Source: Acinetobacter sp. BY419 (GTDB lineage Bacteria > Pseudomonadota > Gammaproteobacteria > Pseudomonadales > Moraxellaceae). From it: 61,343 bases of DNA. A program made the position numbers and the translations under genes. Shown piece after piece: positions 37,137 through 46,129 of the stretch. The stretch's first letter is position 1; each line of letters starts with the position of its first letter. The stretch spans positions 1-61,343 of the forward strand of contig NZ_JAGFXZ010000018.1 in assembly GCF_019038395.1 (NCBI RefSeq), given 5' to 3'. Below the pieces are notes generated by a model. That model worked only from the letters and a program-made list of their open reading frames with translations, did not search any database and was not told the origin of the DNA.

Positions 37137-37150
37137 ATATTATATAATAT
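37137..37150. promoter_or_regulatory. AT palindrome overlapping a possible -10 element
   Basis: ATATTATATAATAT is a perfect 14-base palindrome that contains TATAAT and lies 27 bases before the YeeE/YedE gene. It is a good candidate repressor site for a sulfur-responsive regulator, though no regulator gene is adjacent. Confidence 0.4.
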
Positions 37151-37176
37151 TAAAACATATACTGTTTGGTTGAATT

Positions 37177-37596
37177 ATGATGCATGACTTCCTGAGTGCT
37201 TTCCTCGGCGGCTTGCTCCTCGGAGTTTCAGTTGTCGGCTATCTGTATATCCATGGCCGGATCGCAGGGATCAGTGGTCTGATCGGGCAGGTGCTTAATC
37301 CTGATACTCTTTTTAAAACACCAGCCATCTGGTTCTTACTGGGTCTTTTCATCACGCCATTTATTTATGGGTTGTGGATACAGCCTGAGATCGAACTGAA
37401 TGCCAGTCCGTGGATGATGGTCATTGCCGGTCTACTGGTCGGTTTTGGTACCCGTTTAGGTTCGGGATGTACCAGTGGGCACGGTATTTGTGGTATCAGC
37501 CGTTTATCCAGACGTTCAATGCTGGCAACTGCGGTATTTATGCTGGCAGGTTTTGTGACTGTTTATGTGATTCGCCATCTGATCGGGGGGCGCTAA
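37177..37596 (+). CDS. YeeE/YedE family membrane protein, first of pair
   Basis: A 139-residue membrane protein with four or so helices and the family motif [20 protein letters not shown], whose cysteine is thought to relay sulfur species. Half-size pairs of this kind (PmpA/PmpB-like) sit with persulfide-handling enzymes and move thiosulfate or related sulfur across the membrane. The second half follows after one base, and the enzyme gene overlaps that. A reasonable role is sulfide or persulfide detoxification. Confidence 0.87.
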   Translation: MMHDFLSAFLGGLLLGVSVVGYLYIHGRIAGISGLIGQVLNPDTLFKTPAIWFLLGLFITPFIYGLWIQPEIELNASPWMMVIAGLLVGFGTRLGSGCTSGHGICGISRLSRRSMLATAVFMLAGFVTVYVIRHLIGGR

Positions 37597-37597
37597 A

Positions 37598-38020
37598 ATG
37601 AAAAATCTATTGGCATTTTTATTGGGTGGCTTGTTCTCAGTAGGCTTGATGATTTCTGGTATGGCTAATCCTGAAAAGGTTCTGGATTTTCTGGATATTT
37701 TTGGCGACTGGGATCCGAGTCTGGCTTTTGTGATGTTGGGTGCGATTGCAGTCGCCTTTATTCCTTTTCAGAAAGCCAGGCGCAATCCGGCCGCGAAAAC
37801 TGTATTTCATGAACCGATCCAGTTGCCGACCAATCAGAAAATTGATCCTAAACTGGTAACGGGCAGCCTTTTATTTGGTATCGGCTGGGGAATTGCCGGT
37901 ATCTGTCCGGCACCCAGTCTGACCTTGATCGGCTTGGGTCACTATCAGGCCATTTATTTTATTCTTGCCATGCTGGCAGGGGTTTATCTACATCGTCAAT
38001 GGGCAGGAGCATCATCATGA
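37598..38020 (+). CDS. YeeE/YedE family membrane protein, second of pair (DUF6691-like)
   Basis: A 140-residue membrane protein, the partner of the preceding one. The conserved motif FGIGWGIAGICPAPSL carries the sulfur-relay cysteine, and the N-terminus LLGGLFSVGLMISGMANPEK is typical. The two together equal one full-length YeeE/YedE transporter. Its stop overlaps the ATG of the next gene (ATGA), implying translational coupling with the metallohydrolase. Confidence 0.87.
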   Translation: MKNLLAFLLGGLFSVGLMISGMANPEKVLDFLDIFGDWDPSLAFVMLGAIAVAFIPFQKARRNPAAKTVFHEPIQLPTNQKIDPKLVTGSLLFGIGWGIAGICPAPSLTLIGLGHYQAIYFILAMLAGVYLHRQWAGASS

Positions 38021-38892
38021 GTAATAGCGCTGTGGTTCAGGATTTTTTTCATGAAGATACCAATACCTTTAGCTATGTTGTGAGTGATCCGGCCACTGGA
38101 AAATGTGCGGTGATTGATAGTGTACTGGATTATGATGCCGCCTCGGCCAGCACTTCGACCACGCATGCAGATCGAATCATCGCCTATATAAGACAACATG
38201 AACTTGAAGTCGAGTGGATTCTGGAAACCCATGTGCATGCAGATCATTTGACTGCAGCACAATATCTGCATTCACAGTTGGGTGGCAAAATTGCCATGAG
38301 TCATCATATCTCTGTGGTTCAGGAGACCTTTGGCGCGATTTATCATCTGGACATCAAGCAGTTCAATCTTGCTCAGCCTTTTGATTATCTGTTTGCTGAC
38401 CATGAAGCATTCAGCATTGGTTCACTGCAGGCCTATAACATTCCGACACCGGGGCATACACCAGCCTGTCTTAGCTATGTGATCGGGGATGCAGTATTTG
38501 TTGGGGATACCCTGTTTATGCCGGATTATGGCACTGCACGCTGTGATTTCCCTAAAGGCAGTGCCGCAACTTTATTTGATTCGGTTCAAAAGCTGTATCA
38601 GTTACCGGACGCCACCCGGGTATTTTTATGTCATGACTATTTACCAGAAAGCCGTGACCACTTTGTCTGTGAAACTGATATCCAGACCCAAAAACTGCAT
38701 AATATTCATATTCACCATGGCACGGCCAAAGCTGATTTTGTTGAAATGCGCCAGCAGCGGGATGCCAAACTGGGTATGCCTAAACTGATTTTACCGGCAA
38801 TTCAAATCAATATGCGTGCGGGTCAATTTCCTGAAGCGGAAGAGAACGGTATTTCGTATCTAAAACTGCCGCTGAATTATTTTCATGCCTAA
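38017..38892 (+). CDS. MBL-fold metallohydrolase, persulfide dioxygenase-like
   Basis: A 291-residue metallo-beta-lactamase-fold protein with THVHADH (H72, H74, D76, H77), then PTPGHTPACLSY and GDTLFMPDYGTARCDFPKGS, which is close to ETHE1/Blh persulfide dioxygenases. It would oxidise glutathione persulfide to sulfite. I chose ATG 38017, with GGAG upstream and 4-base overlap with the preceding stop. Gene order with the YeeE/YedE pair supports a sulfide-detoxification operon. Confidence 0.87.
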   Translation: MSNSAVVQDFFHEDTNTFSYVVSDPATGKCAVIDSVLDYDAASASTSTTHADRIIAYIRQHELEVEWILETHVHADHLTAAQYLHSQLGGKIAMSHHISVVQETFGAIYHLDIKQFNLAQPFDYLFADHEAFSIGSLQAYNIPTPGHTPACLSYVIGDAVFVGDTLFMPDYGTARCDFPKGSAATLFDSVQKLYQLPDATRVFLCHDYLPESRDHFVCETDIQTQKLHNIHIHHGTAKADFVEMRQQRDAKLGMPKLILPAIQINMRAGQFPEAEENGISYLKLPLNYFHA

Positions 38893-38924
38893 GATTACCT
38901 GAGACTAAAAAAACTATTCGTGAA

Positions 38925-38953
38925 AAAAGGATGTATGCGATTGCCTACATCCT
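38925..38953 (+). terminator. Hairpin after the sulfur operon
   Basis: AAGGATGTA pairs with TACATCCTT around a 10-base loop. The T run is weak, so it may need Rho or other help. Confidence 0.45.
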
Positions 38954-39125
38954 TAACATTTTGATGGTTTAATTCTCATTATCTGGTCTTTTAGACTGCC
39001 TTAATCACTTAAGGCCAATAAACTCTCTAATACAAACGTCAGGATGTAGCTGGACAACTTGGCACTATGGCAAGTTTCCGCTTCATCCTGTGAATGAGCC
39101 TGATCTCGGATCGCATTCTCTGGAT

Positions 39126-39635
39126 TTATTGTTCCAGGTTGCTTCTTAGCATCCAGGCAGTTTTTTCGTGTACTTCCAGTCGCTGGGTCAGCATGTCAGC
39201 TGTCGGCTGATCATTCGCTTCTTCAACTACCGAGAAAATGCTTCTGGCGGTACGTGCCACAGTTTCATGCGCATCTACCAGTAAACGAAGCATTTCTCCG
39301 GCTGTAGGCACACCTTCAACTTCTTTAATGGAGGTGAGTTTTACAAACTGTTTATAAGTGCCCGGTGCTGCAAAACCCAAAGTCCGGATACGCTCAGCAA
39401 TAATGTCCAGTGCATTCCACTGCTCGGTGTATTGGGTCATAAACATGGTGTGCAGGCTGTTGAACTGAGGACCGGTGACATTCCAGTGGAAATTATGGGT
39501 CATCAAATACAGGGTATAACTGTCTGCTAAAAGTCTGGATAAACCGTCGACAATTTTGGCACGATCATCATGTGAAATCCCGATATCAATTTTCATTGCT
39601 TTAGATTCTTTAGATTCTTTTTTAGAAGAGGCCAT
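39126..39635 (-). CDS. dps: Dps-family ferritin-like DNA-protecting protein
   Basis: A 169-residue dodecamer-forming protein that oxidises and stores iron and shields DNA in stationary phase. Ferroxidase-centre residues H50 (THNFHWN), H62, D77 and E81 (LDIIAERI) are in place. The N-terminal tail is short and rich in Lys and Ser ([13 protein letters not shown]), which in other Dps proteins mediates DNA binding. It lies upstream of, and divergent from, the catalase gene, a stress-defence neighbourhood. Confidence 0.93.
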   Translation of the reverse strand: MASSKKESKESKAMKIDIGISHDDRAKIVDGLSRLLADSYTLYLMTHNFHWNVTGPQFNSLHTMFMTQYTEQWNALDIIAERIRTLGFAAPGTYKQFVKLTSIKEVEGVPTAGEMLRLLVDAHETVARTARSIFSVVEEANDQPTADMLTQRLEVHEKTAWMLRSNLEQ

Positions 39636-40397
39636 GCTCTTACTCCTTAAAACTTAACGCGATACTATGTATTAAAAAAAAATATGTCGCATGTAGGTGA
39701 AGTGTTGAGCCAAGAGATAAAAACCATCTCTATGGCTTTAAAGTTGATCTGAACAGGATAAGAGATTTAAATGGTTATAAGTTATAGATATTAGATGAAT
39801 ATGCAGGCAGGAAGTTTAGTCATTATGTATAAGCGAGGCGCAGGATTGTAATGATTTAAATCTGCCCATCTTTAATCTTCTGCATCACTAAGAATTCAAT
39901 TTTTTATTAAGGCAGATTACAAGTTTAAAAAAGTCTTAATCAGTTCGGAACTAAAACATCACATTGAGCCATAAGCATATTTATGAGCAAGATCACATCT
40001 CCCTACATTGAATCTTTATTTCAAAATATCACTCAGTAGTTTTAACGTTTTATTTAACCGCGTGGAAAGATAATCAAATTATAAATAAACCCGCAATTTA
40101 TAAAAAATAACACAATGCTGCCTTAATTAAACAAGGTACTACAAACAATAATAAATCTATTTCCTAAATGCAGTTATGTTAGGACACAGGTGAAACCAAT
40201 AACAATATCCCCAAAAGAGCAAAAAACGCTCCAAGTCAGCACATTTAGATGAAATGTTAGGCTGATACAGGATCGGCTGTAACAGATTGACTTGCGGGAT
40301 GAGGTTGATTGGTCAAGCCATGCGACACATAAGTTCAAGCAACTTTGAGATAGACCAAAATATCTGCACTAAACTCAAGCTCAGCAAGGAAAACATC
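39636..40397. promoter_or_regulatory. Divergent control region, dps and katE
   Basis: About 760 bases between the starts of two stress genes. No convincing gene was found on either strand. It should contain both promoters; a long stretch of this size leaves room for multiple stress-dependent start sites, but no operator was recognised. Confidence 0.4.
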
Positions 40398-42521
40398 ATG
40401 AAAATTAAGGCCAATAGCCCCGCAACAGGTAAAGACGGTTTAGATAAACAAAATACCAATAAGAAAAGTGAGCAGCTCGATGCATATCGCAGTGATGCTA
40501 CCGAGCAGGCGCTCACTACCAATCAAGGGGTTAAAATTTCCGATAACCAGAACAGTCTCAAGGCAGGCGTTCGCGGTGCGACCCTGATGGAAGATTTTAT
40601 TCTTCGGGAAAAAATTACCCATTTTGACCATGAGCGAATTCCAGAACGTATTGTGCATGCTCGCGGTGTCGGTGCACATGGCTATTTTGAGGCTTATCCG
40701 GGGAATGAAAAACTGACCAAGGCAAGCTTTCTGACCAAGACCACTATGCAAACGCCCGTTTTTGTACGTTTTTCTACCGTACAGGGACCACGTGGTTCAG
40801 CCGATACGGTACGTGATATTCGTGGTTTTGCTACCAAGTTTTATACTGAAGAAGGCAACTTTGACCTAGTGGCGAATGATGCGCCTGTATTCTTTATTCA
40901 GGACGGAATCAAGTTCCCTGATTTTGTGCATGCAGTCAAGCCAGAACCACAGACCGAGATTCCAACAGGGGCGACTGCACATGATACTTTCTGGGACTTT
41001 GTCTCCTTAGTACCTGAGTCTGCACATGCAGTGATGTGGGCAATGTCGGATCGGGGGATTCCACGTAATTTCAGAACTATTCAAGGCTTCGGGGTTCATA
41101 CCTTCCGCCTGATCAATGCCGAGAATAAAGCGGTTTTTGTGAAATTTCACTGGACACCAAAACAGGGTCTAGCCCAACTGGTCTGGGATGAAGCACAAAA
41201 ACTGGCGGGTAAAGATCCTGATTTCCACCGTCGTGATTTATATGAAGCAATTGCTTCTGGTAACTATCCAGAATGGGAGCTCGGTGTACAGGTCGTTCCA
41301 GAAGAAGATGAAATGAAATATGACTTCGATTTGCTGGATCCAACCAAAATTATTCCGGAAGAACTGGTACCCGTGACCCCGATTGGCAGAATGGTACTGA
41401 ACCGTAATGTTGATTATTTCTTTGGTGAAACCGAGCAGGTGGCTTTCTGTCCAGGACATATTGTTCCGGGGCTGGATTTTACCAATGACCCGTTATTACA
41501 GGCACGACTGTTCTCCTATACCGATACCCAGCTCAGCCGTTTAGGTGGTCCAAACTTCCATCAGATTCCAATCAACAAGCCGGTTTGTCCATTCCACAAT
41601 AACCAGCGTGATGGTTTACATCAGCGTATTGTGCATACCGGGCAAGCCAGTTATGAGCCAAACTCGATAGATAACAACTGGCCGGCTGAAACTCCGCCAG
41701 CCGCACAAGGCGGTGGTTTTGAAAGCTATCAGGAACGTATTGATGGTCACAAGATCCGTCAGCGCAGTGAATCTTTCGGTGATCATTTTACTCAGGCCCG
41801 TCTCTTCTATCGCAGTCAGGCACCGCATGAGCAGAAACATATTGTCGATGCCTATGTCTTCGAACTGAGCAAGGTAGAACGTAAATATATTCGTGAGCGT
41901 GAAGTCCTTGAAGTGCTCTGTAATATCGATTTGGACTTGGCCCAGCAGGTTGCTGATCAACTGGGCATTGAAATTCCGGCAGAGAAAAAAGCGGTAAAAT
42001 TGCCAGATGTGCAGATTTCACCACGCCTGTCTTTTGAGGCATTTAAACCTGAAGATATTAAGGCACGGAAAATTGCATTACTGGTGCATGACAAGGCCAA
42101 TGAGGCCAGTATCAAAGCCGTTCAAGCTTGGGCAGAATCAGAAGGTGCCGTAGTAGATGTACTGACCCCAACACCGGGTCCGGTACTTGGTCAGCAAGGC
42201 GACGTGATTCCTTCTGATGGTATGCAAAAAGCAGAGCCATCCATTGCTTATGATGCCGTAGTGATTGCTGACGGTGATAATTACGATGTGGTCATCAAAG
42301 ACGGTGTGGCGACTCACTATCTGCTGGAAGCCTACAAGCATTTAAAACCAATTGTGTTCTTGGGCGATAAAAGCAAGCTGATTGAAGATCTACGCTTGAT
42401 CAGTGATAAGGGGACTTTAGCCAGTGCGGAGTTTAACGCAGTGCAAGAAAGCTTCAAGATGCTGATCATCAACCATCGTGTCTGGGCACGTGAAGCGATT
42501 GCTGAATCAATTCCTGCTTAA
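40398..42521 (+). CDS. katE: Catalase HPII-type, large subunit
   Basis: A 707-residue haem catalase of the large-subunit class. The active-site His is H87 ([10 protein letters not shown]), the Asn is N160 ([10 protein letters not shown]), and the haem-ligand Tyr is Y374 ([14 protein letters not shown]). A C-terminal flavodoxin/GATase-like domain (from about 560) distinguishes it from small-subunit catalases. I chose ATG 40398, preceded by AAGGAA; longer in-frame starts upstream lack a ribosome site and encode an unlikely leader. It disproportionates hydrogen peroxide in stationary phase. Confidence 0.93.
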   Translation: MKIKANSPATGKDGLDKQNTNKKSEQLDAYRSDATEQALTTNQGVKISDNQNSLKAGVRGATLMEDFILREKITHFDHERIPERIVHARGVGAHGYFEAYPGNEKLTKASFLTKTTMQTPVFVRFSTVQGPRGSADTVRDIRGFATKFYTEEGNFDLVANDAPVFFIQDGIKFPDFVHAVKPEPQTEIPTGATAHDTFWDFVSLVPESAHAVMWAMSDRGIPRNFRTIQGFGVHTFRLINAENKAVFVKFHWTPKQGLAQLVWDEAQKLAGKDPDFHRRDLYEAIASGNYPEWELGVQVVPEEDEMKYDFDLLDPTKIIPEELVPVTPIGRMVLNRNVDYFFGETEQVAFCPGHIVPGLDFTNDPLLQARLFSYTDTQLSRLGGPNFHQIPINKPVCPFHNNQRDGLHQRIVHTGQASYEPNSIDNNWPAETPPAAQGGGFESYQERIDGHKIRQRSESFGDHFTQARLFYRSQAPHEQKHIVDAYVFELSKVERKYIREREVLEVLCNIDLDLAQQVADQLGIEIPAEKKAVKLPDVQISPRLSFEAFKPEDIKARKIALLVHDKANEASIKAVQAWAESEGAVVDVLTPTPGPVLGQQGDVIPSDGMQKAEPSIAYDAVVIADGDNYDVVIKDGVATHYLLEAYKHLKPIVFLGDKSKLIEDLRLISDKGTLASAEFNAVQESFKMLIINHRVWAREAIAESIPA

Positions 42522-42615
42522 AACTATACGCTTCTATTATAGGATAGAGGCTCTGGCTTCTATCCTCCTGGTTTCAAAATGGATAAAGATGTGGTGAGAC
42601 CGGAGGTCAAAAAAG

Positions 42616-42801
42616 TTGTTGGCACAAGCACAGCAAGCCAAATGGAGTAGAGAGCAGGACATCTATCTCATCGAGCATAACCATTTGCCTGTAGCTGCGC
42701 TGATGCAGCAATTGTGTTTTAGTGAAGAAGAAATTAACGCATGCCGTAAGATATTAGGATTAACCACACGTTTAAAACAAATGAGAAAGCTTTCCCCTTA
42801 A
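42616..42801 (+). CDS. Small SANT/Myb-like HTH protein
   Basis: A 61-residue protein starting at TTG with a strong GGAGG 9 bases upstream. Residues 10-50, WSREQDIYLIEHNHLPVAAL then SEEEINACRKILGL, follow the Trp-spaced three-helix pattern of SANT/Myb-like DNA-binding mini-domains. This is pattern recognition, not a proven match. It ends 51 bases before the acyl-CoA-dehydrogenase-like gene and could be the first gene of that operon. No function is known. Confidence 0.6.
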   Translation: MLAQAQQAKWSREQDIYLIEHNHLPVAALMQQLCFSEEEINACRKILGLTTRLKQMRKLSP

Positions 42802-42852
42802 CTGACTTTAAAAACATAACAACATTGCCGCATATTATGAGGAAGAGCATGC

Positions 42853-43836
42853 ATGAACCTCGGTTCAATATTACAAAGATTTGAAAACTCTAAGCTGGAG
42901 CCCGAAGAAAAAATTCATAAGACATTAATGGAACTGGTGTCGATTTCCGGGCAGATTCCTTATCCTGCATCTGGTGCCACCTTAAGACGCTGGCAGATCC
43001 TCAGCCAGGTTTCAGCTAGCAATTTGAGCCTGGGTAAACTGTTTGAATCACATCTGGATGCATTGGCTATTTTGCATGAACTGAACGTTCCAGTCGTGAA
43101 AAAAGGTTTATGGGCAGTCTGGGCGGCAGAAGGCGGGCCAAGACCTTTAAAATTGGAAGCTGGAAAACTCACAGGAATTAAGCCCTGGTGTTCTGCCTCG
43201 GTCTGGGTGCAACACGGCCTGCTGACCTATCGTGATGAGCAGCAACAATCCCAGTTGCTGATTCTGGATTTGCCACAAGCAGGAATTCAGCACCATCAGG
43301 ATGCATGGCAGGCAGTTGGCATGCAGCACACCTTGACTGCCAGGCTTGAACTGGATCAGGTCAAGGTGGAAAAAGTCGCAGCTCCGAATGCCTATCTGGA
43401 TCGCCCTGGATTTTGGCATGGCGCCGCAGGTGTGGCAGCGTGCTGGTATGGGGCTACCGTCCGATTGGCCGAATATTTAAAACAGGCAGTATTGTTAAAA
43501 CCGCATCCATTTAAGGCGATGTATCTTGGCGATATCAGTCGAGAGCTTTTAGCGACCCAGGCCTTGTTCTATCAGGTTGCAGATTTAATTGATCAGCAAC
43601 CTAAATTTCCTCATCAATTGCAGATTCAGGCCTTGCGTGCCCAAGTTGAAGCCACCGCGTTAAATGTATTGACTCAGGTGGGTAAGGCGCTCGGTGCAGC
43701 GCCGTATTGTGAGCAGCCACATTTTGCCCGACTTGCAGCTGATCTACCGGTGTTTATTCGTCAGAGTCATGCTGCATGGGATCTGGAGCGCATTGGCGAA
43801 TTGAGCGCACAGGAGGAAGAACTATGGACATTATAA
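42853..43836 (+). CDS. Acyl-CoA dehydrogenase-like protein
   Basis: A 327-residue protein related to the acyl-CoA dehydrogenase superfamily, shorter than the usual 380 residues because the N-terminal helical domain is reduced. The middle beta domain (WAAEGGPRPLKLEAGKLTG, KPWCSAS, LTYRDEQQQSQLLILDLP) and the C-terminal helices are recognisable. I could not identify the catalytic glutamate with confidence, so it may bind substrate without oxidising it. It overlaps the PIG-L gene by 13 bases, so expression is coupled with the deacetylase. Confidence 0.78.
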   Translation: MNLGSILQRFENSKLEPEEKIHKTLMELVSISGQIPYPASGATLRRWQILSQVSASNLSLGKLFESHLDALAILHELNVPVVKKGLWAVWAAEGGPRPLKLEAGKLTGIKPWCSASVWVQHGLLTYRDEQQQSQLLILDLPQAGIQHHQDAWQAVGMQHTLTARLELDQVKVEKVAAPNAYLDRPGFWHGAAGVAACWYGATVRLAEYLKQAVLLKPHPFKAMYLGDISRELLATQALFYQVADLIDQQPKFPHQLQIQALRAQVEATALNVLTQVGKALGAAPYCEQPHFARLAADLPVFIRQSHAAWDLERIGELSAQEEELWTL

Positions 43837-44609
43837 GACATGAGATTGTCGGAGACCGTGTCATCCATGGCGAAGGTACACGACTCGAAGAATGGCGTTC
43901 CTGCCAGATGCTGCAACAGATGCCGGAATTCGATATTCCCAACGTGATTCCACCGGATGCCAGAGTCTGCATTATTGCCCCTCATCCTGATGATGAAATT
44001 TTGGGGTGTGCCGGTCTGATTCAGCGTCTGGACAAACTTGGATATCAGATCGTACTTTTTGCCGTCACCAATGGTACGGCCAGTCATCCAGGCTCCAGTC
44101 TGTATACTCCGGAAGACTTAAACCAGATTCGTCCTGCTGAAACGCGACTAGCTTTGGAAGCGTTACCTTTAAAACAGAATATTCTGCGGATCGCTTTAGA
44201 TATTCAGGACGGCAAGGTGGCAGAACAGCGGGATTTGTTGCAACAGCAGCTGTACTCCTATCTGCAGCCCAATGATGTGTTAATTACCACATTTGTTCAT
44301 GATGGACATCCAGATCATGAAATTACCGGGCAGGTCACCCAGCGTCTGGCAACTGAACTTCATTTGACTTGTATTCAGGTCTTGATTTGGGCGTGGCACT
44401 GGGCAACACCAGGTGATACCCGAATTCCCTGGACCGTCGCCCATCAACTCAAATTAACTGATGAAGAATTACAATATAAGGCTCAAGCTGCACACTGTTT
44501 TAAGAGCCAGATCGAGCTTGATCCTACGATAGAACAAGCACCTATTCTGCCAGAGCAGGCATTACAACGCATTTTACAGCCCTGGGAGGTATATCTGTAT
44601 GAACAGTAA
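43824..44609 (+). CDS. PIG-L family N-acetylglucosaminyl deacetylase-like protein
   Basis: A 261-residue zinc-dependent LmbE/PIG-L hydrolase with PHPDDE (about 53-58) and HDGHPDHE (about 165-172), the metal-site motifs. Family members remove N-acetyl groups from GlcNAc-containing lipids, thiols or antibiotics. The start at 43824 has AGGAGG upstream and sits inside the end of the previous gene. It overlaps the methyltransferase gene by 11 bases, so all four genes are tightly coupled. Confidence 0.9.
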   Translation: MDIIRHEIVGDRVIHGEGTRLEEWRSCQMLQQMPEFDIPNVIPPDARVCIIAPHPDDEILGCAGLIQRLDKLGYQIVLFAVTNGTASHPGSSLYTPEDLNQIRPAETRLALEALPLKQNILRIALDIQDGKVAEQRDLLQQQLYSYLQPNDVLITTFVHDGHPDHEITGQVTQRLATELHLTCIQVLIWAWHWATPGDTRIPWTVAHQLKLTDEELQYKAQAAHCFKSQIELDPTIEQAPILPEQALQRILQPWEVYLYEQ

Positions 44610-45213
44610 AGCTGCCTATGATCAGGAATATTTCGATGCCTTGTATGCGCTGAATCAGGGAGATCCCTGGCAATATGAACAGCGCTGGTATGAACAGCGC
44701 AAACGGCAGATTTGTCTGGCGTTGTTACCGCGTTTGCGCTTTGAATCTGCTATTGAAATTGGTTGCAGTAATGGAATCTTCAGTCAGGAGCTGGCGCAGC
44801 GGACAGATACTTTAATGTGTCTGGATGCCAACGACACTGCTATTCAGTTAGCTCGGCAGCGTTTAGAAACTTATCCGCATGTACAGGTTCTGCAGCGTGT
44901 TGTGCCAGATGACTTGCCGGAAAAGAAATTTCAGCTCATTGTGGTCAGTGAGATTTTGTATTACCTGAACCCCACAGCACTGCAGCAGGTACTGGCATGG
45001 TTGCATACTGCGCTGGAACCGGGTGGATGTATTTTAAGTTGTCATTGGCGCGCGCCGATCCCGGGATTTAGCTTAAATGGTGAAGATATCCATCAATACC
45101 TTAAAGCGCATTTAAACTATGCACATTGTTTAAGTTTGCAGGACTCCGATTTTTTCGTGGATCTGTGGCTGAATTCAGCGCAATCCGTGGCAGAGCAGGA
45201 GGGCTTGAAATGA
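44599..45213 (+). CDS. SAM-dependent methyltransferase, NodS-like
   Basis: A 204-residue class I methyltransferase with the SAM loop EIGCSNG (53-59), an acidic residue in CLDAND, and motif IV VVSEILYYLNP. The YFDALYALNQGDPWQYEQRW N-terminus and overall length match the NodS-like methyltransferase family. NodS itself N-methylates a deacetylated chito-oligosaccharide, the product of a deacetylase. A deacetylase-methyltransferase sequence is exactly what is seen here, so N-methylation of an amino sugar is a plausible role (inference). Confidence 0.87.
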   Translation: MNSKAAYDQEYFDALYALNQGDPWQYEQRWYEQRKRQICLALLPRLRFESAIEIGCSNGIFSQELAQRTDTLMCLDANDTAIQLARQRLETYPHVQVLQRVVPDDLPEKKFQLIVVSEILYYLNPTALQQVLAWLHTALEPGGCILSCHWRAPIPGFSLNGEDIHQYLKAHLNYAHCLSLQDSDFFVDLWLNSAQSVAEQEGLK

Positions 45214-45932
45214 AAAAAATCGGTGTGGTGATTCCGGCCTGTAATGAAGAAGCCTATATTGAACGTTGCCTGCTGGCCCTCAAATCAGCACAACTTTATC
45301 TTTTTCAATATTTAAAAAGAATCGAAAATCTTCCTGAGATCCATATTCTCGTGGTCTTGGACCATTGTACCGATACCACCGCCATTAAAGTTCAGCAAAT
45401 GGGCATTCCAGCCATCAGTTGCGACTTTCGTAATGTCGGCAAGGCGCGTCATTTGGGTATACAGCAGATGATCAGGCAGGATTGTGACTGGATTTGCTGT
45501 ACTGATGCCGATTCTTTTGTACAGTGTGACTGGTTTCAGGTGATGTTACAGCATCAACCCACCGATGCAATTTGTGGCGTGGTCGAGCTGGATCAATGGG
45601 ATCATTTAAGTCCTAAAACCCGTCAGGCTTACCTGGGACACTATCAGGACAGGATGGGACACCGTCATATTCATGGTGCAAACCTGTGTTTTAAAGCCTC
45701 GGCTTATGTGCAGGTCAATGGTTTTCAGCAATTGGACTGTCATGAAGATGTCGATCTCATCCGCCGCTTAGAAAAATCCGGCGCACAAATTGTCTGGTCA
45801 AATCAGCTCAGAGTTACTACCAGCAGTCGGCTTAGCTCAAAAATTGCCACAGGTTTTGCACATTTTTTGCAAAACCTTGAGCTTGAGCAAGCCGCTAAAA
45901 AAACCGATCAGCATTTGCAAATAAAAGCATAA
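45210..45932 (+). CDS. Glycosyltransferase family 2
   Basis: A 240-residue GT-A glycosyltransferase: N-terminal VVIPACNEEAYIERCL, a DxD-type TDAD at 98-101, and FKASAYVQVNGFQQLDCHED for the acceptor/catalytic region. No membrane helices are seen, so it is probably cytoplasmic. I chose ATG 45210, which overlaps the methyltransferase stop (ATGA) and has GGAGG upstream. It closes the four-gene overlapping cluster; a terminator follows at 46034-46081. Confidence 0.9.
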   Translation: MKKIGVVIPACNEEAYIERCLLALKSAQLYLFQYLKRIENLPEIHILVVLDHCTDTTAIKVQQMGIPAISCDFRNVGKARHLGIQQMIRQDCDWICCTDADSFVQCDWFQVMLQHQPTDAICGVVELDQWDHLSPKTRQAYLGHYQDRMGHRHIHGANLCFKASAYVQVNGFQQLDCHEDVDLIRRLEKSGAQIVWSNQLRVTTSSRLSSKIATGFAHFLQNLELEQAAKKTDQHLQIKA

Positions 45933-46033
45933 AAATATAAATTTTATACAATCAGACACTTGTAAAAAATCTTAAAATTTGTGTCTAAAAAGTATTCCAT
46001 TTAAATTTATTCTGTTTATAATTCACACAAATT

Positions 46034-46081
46034 CAGCCCCGCCTACTTATATATTTTAGCTATAAGTCTGTGGGGTTTTTC
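46034..46081 (+). terminator. Terminator after the glycosyltransferase gene
   Basis: AGCCCCGC ... ACTTATA pairs with TATAAGT ... GTGGGGTT, with mismatched CT positions, then a T run. Confidence 0.7.
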
Positions 46082-46129
46082 TATGGATGATCGGTAATGG
46101 ATGCCTGAGCCTTCTTTTTTGGTAATATC

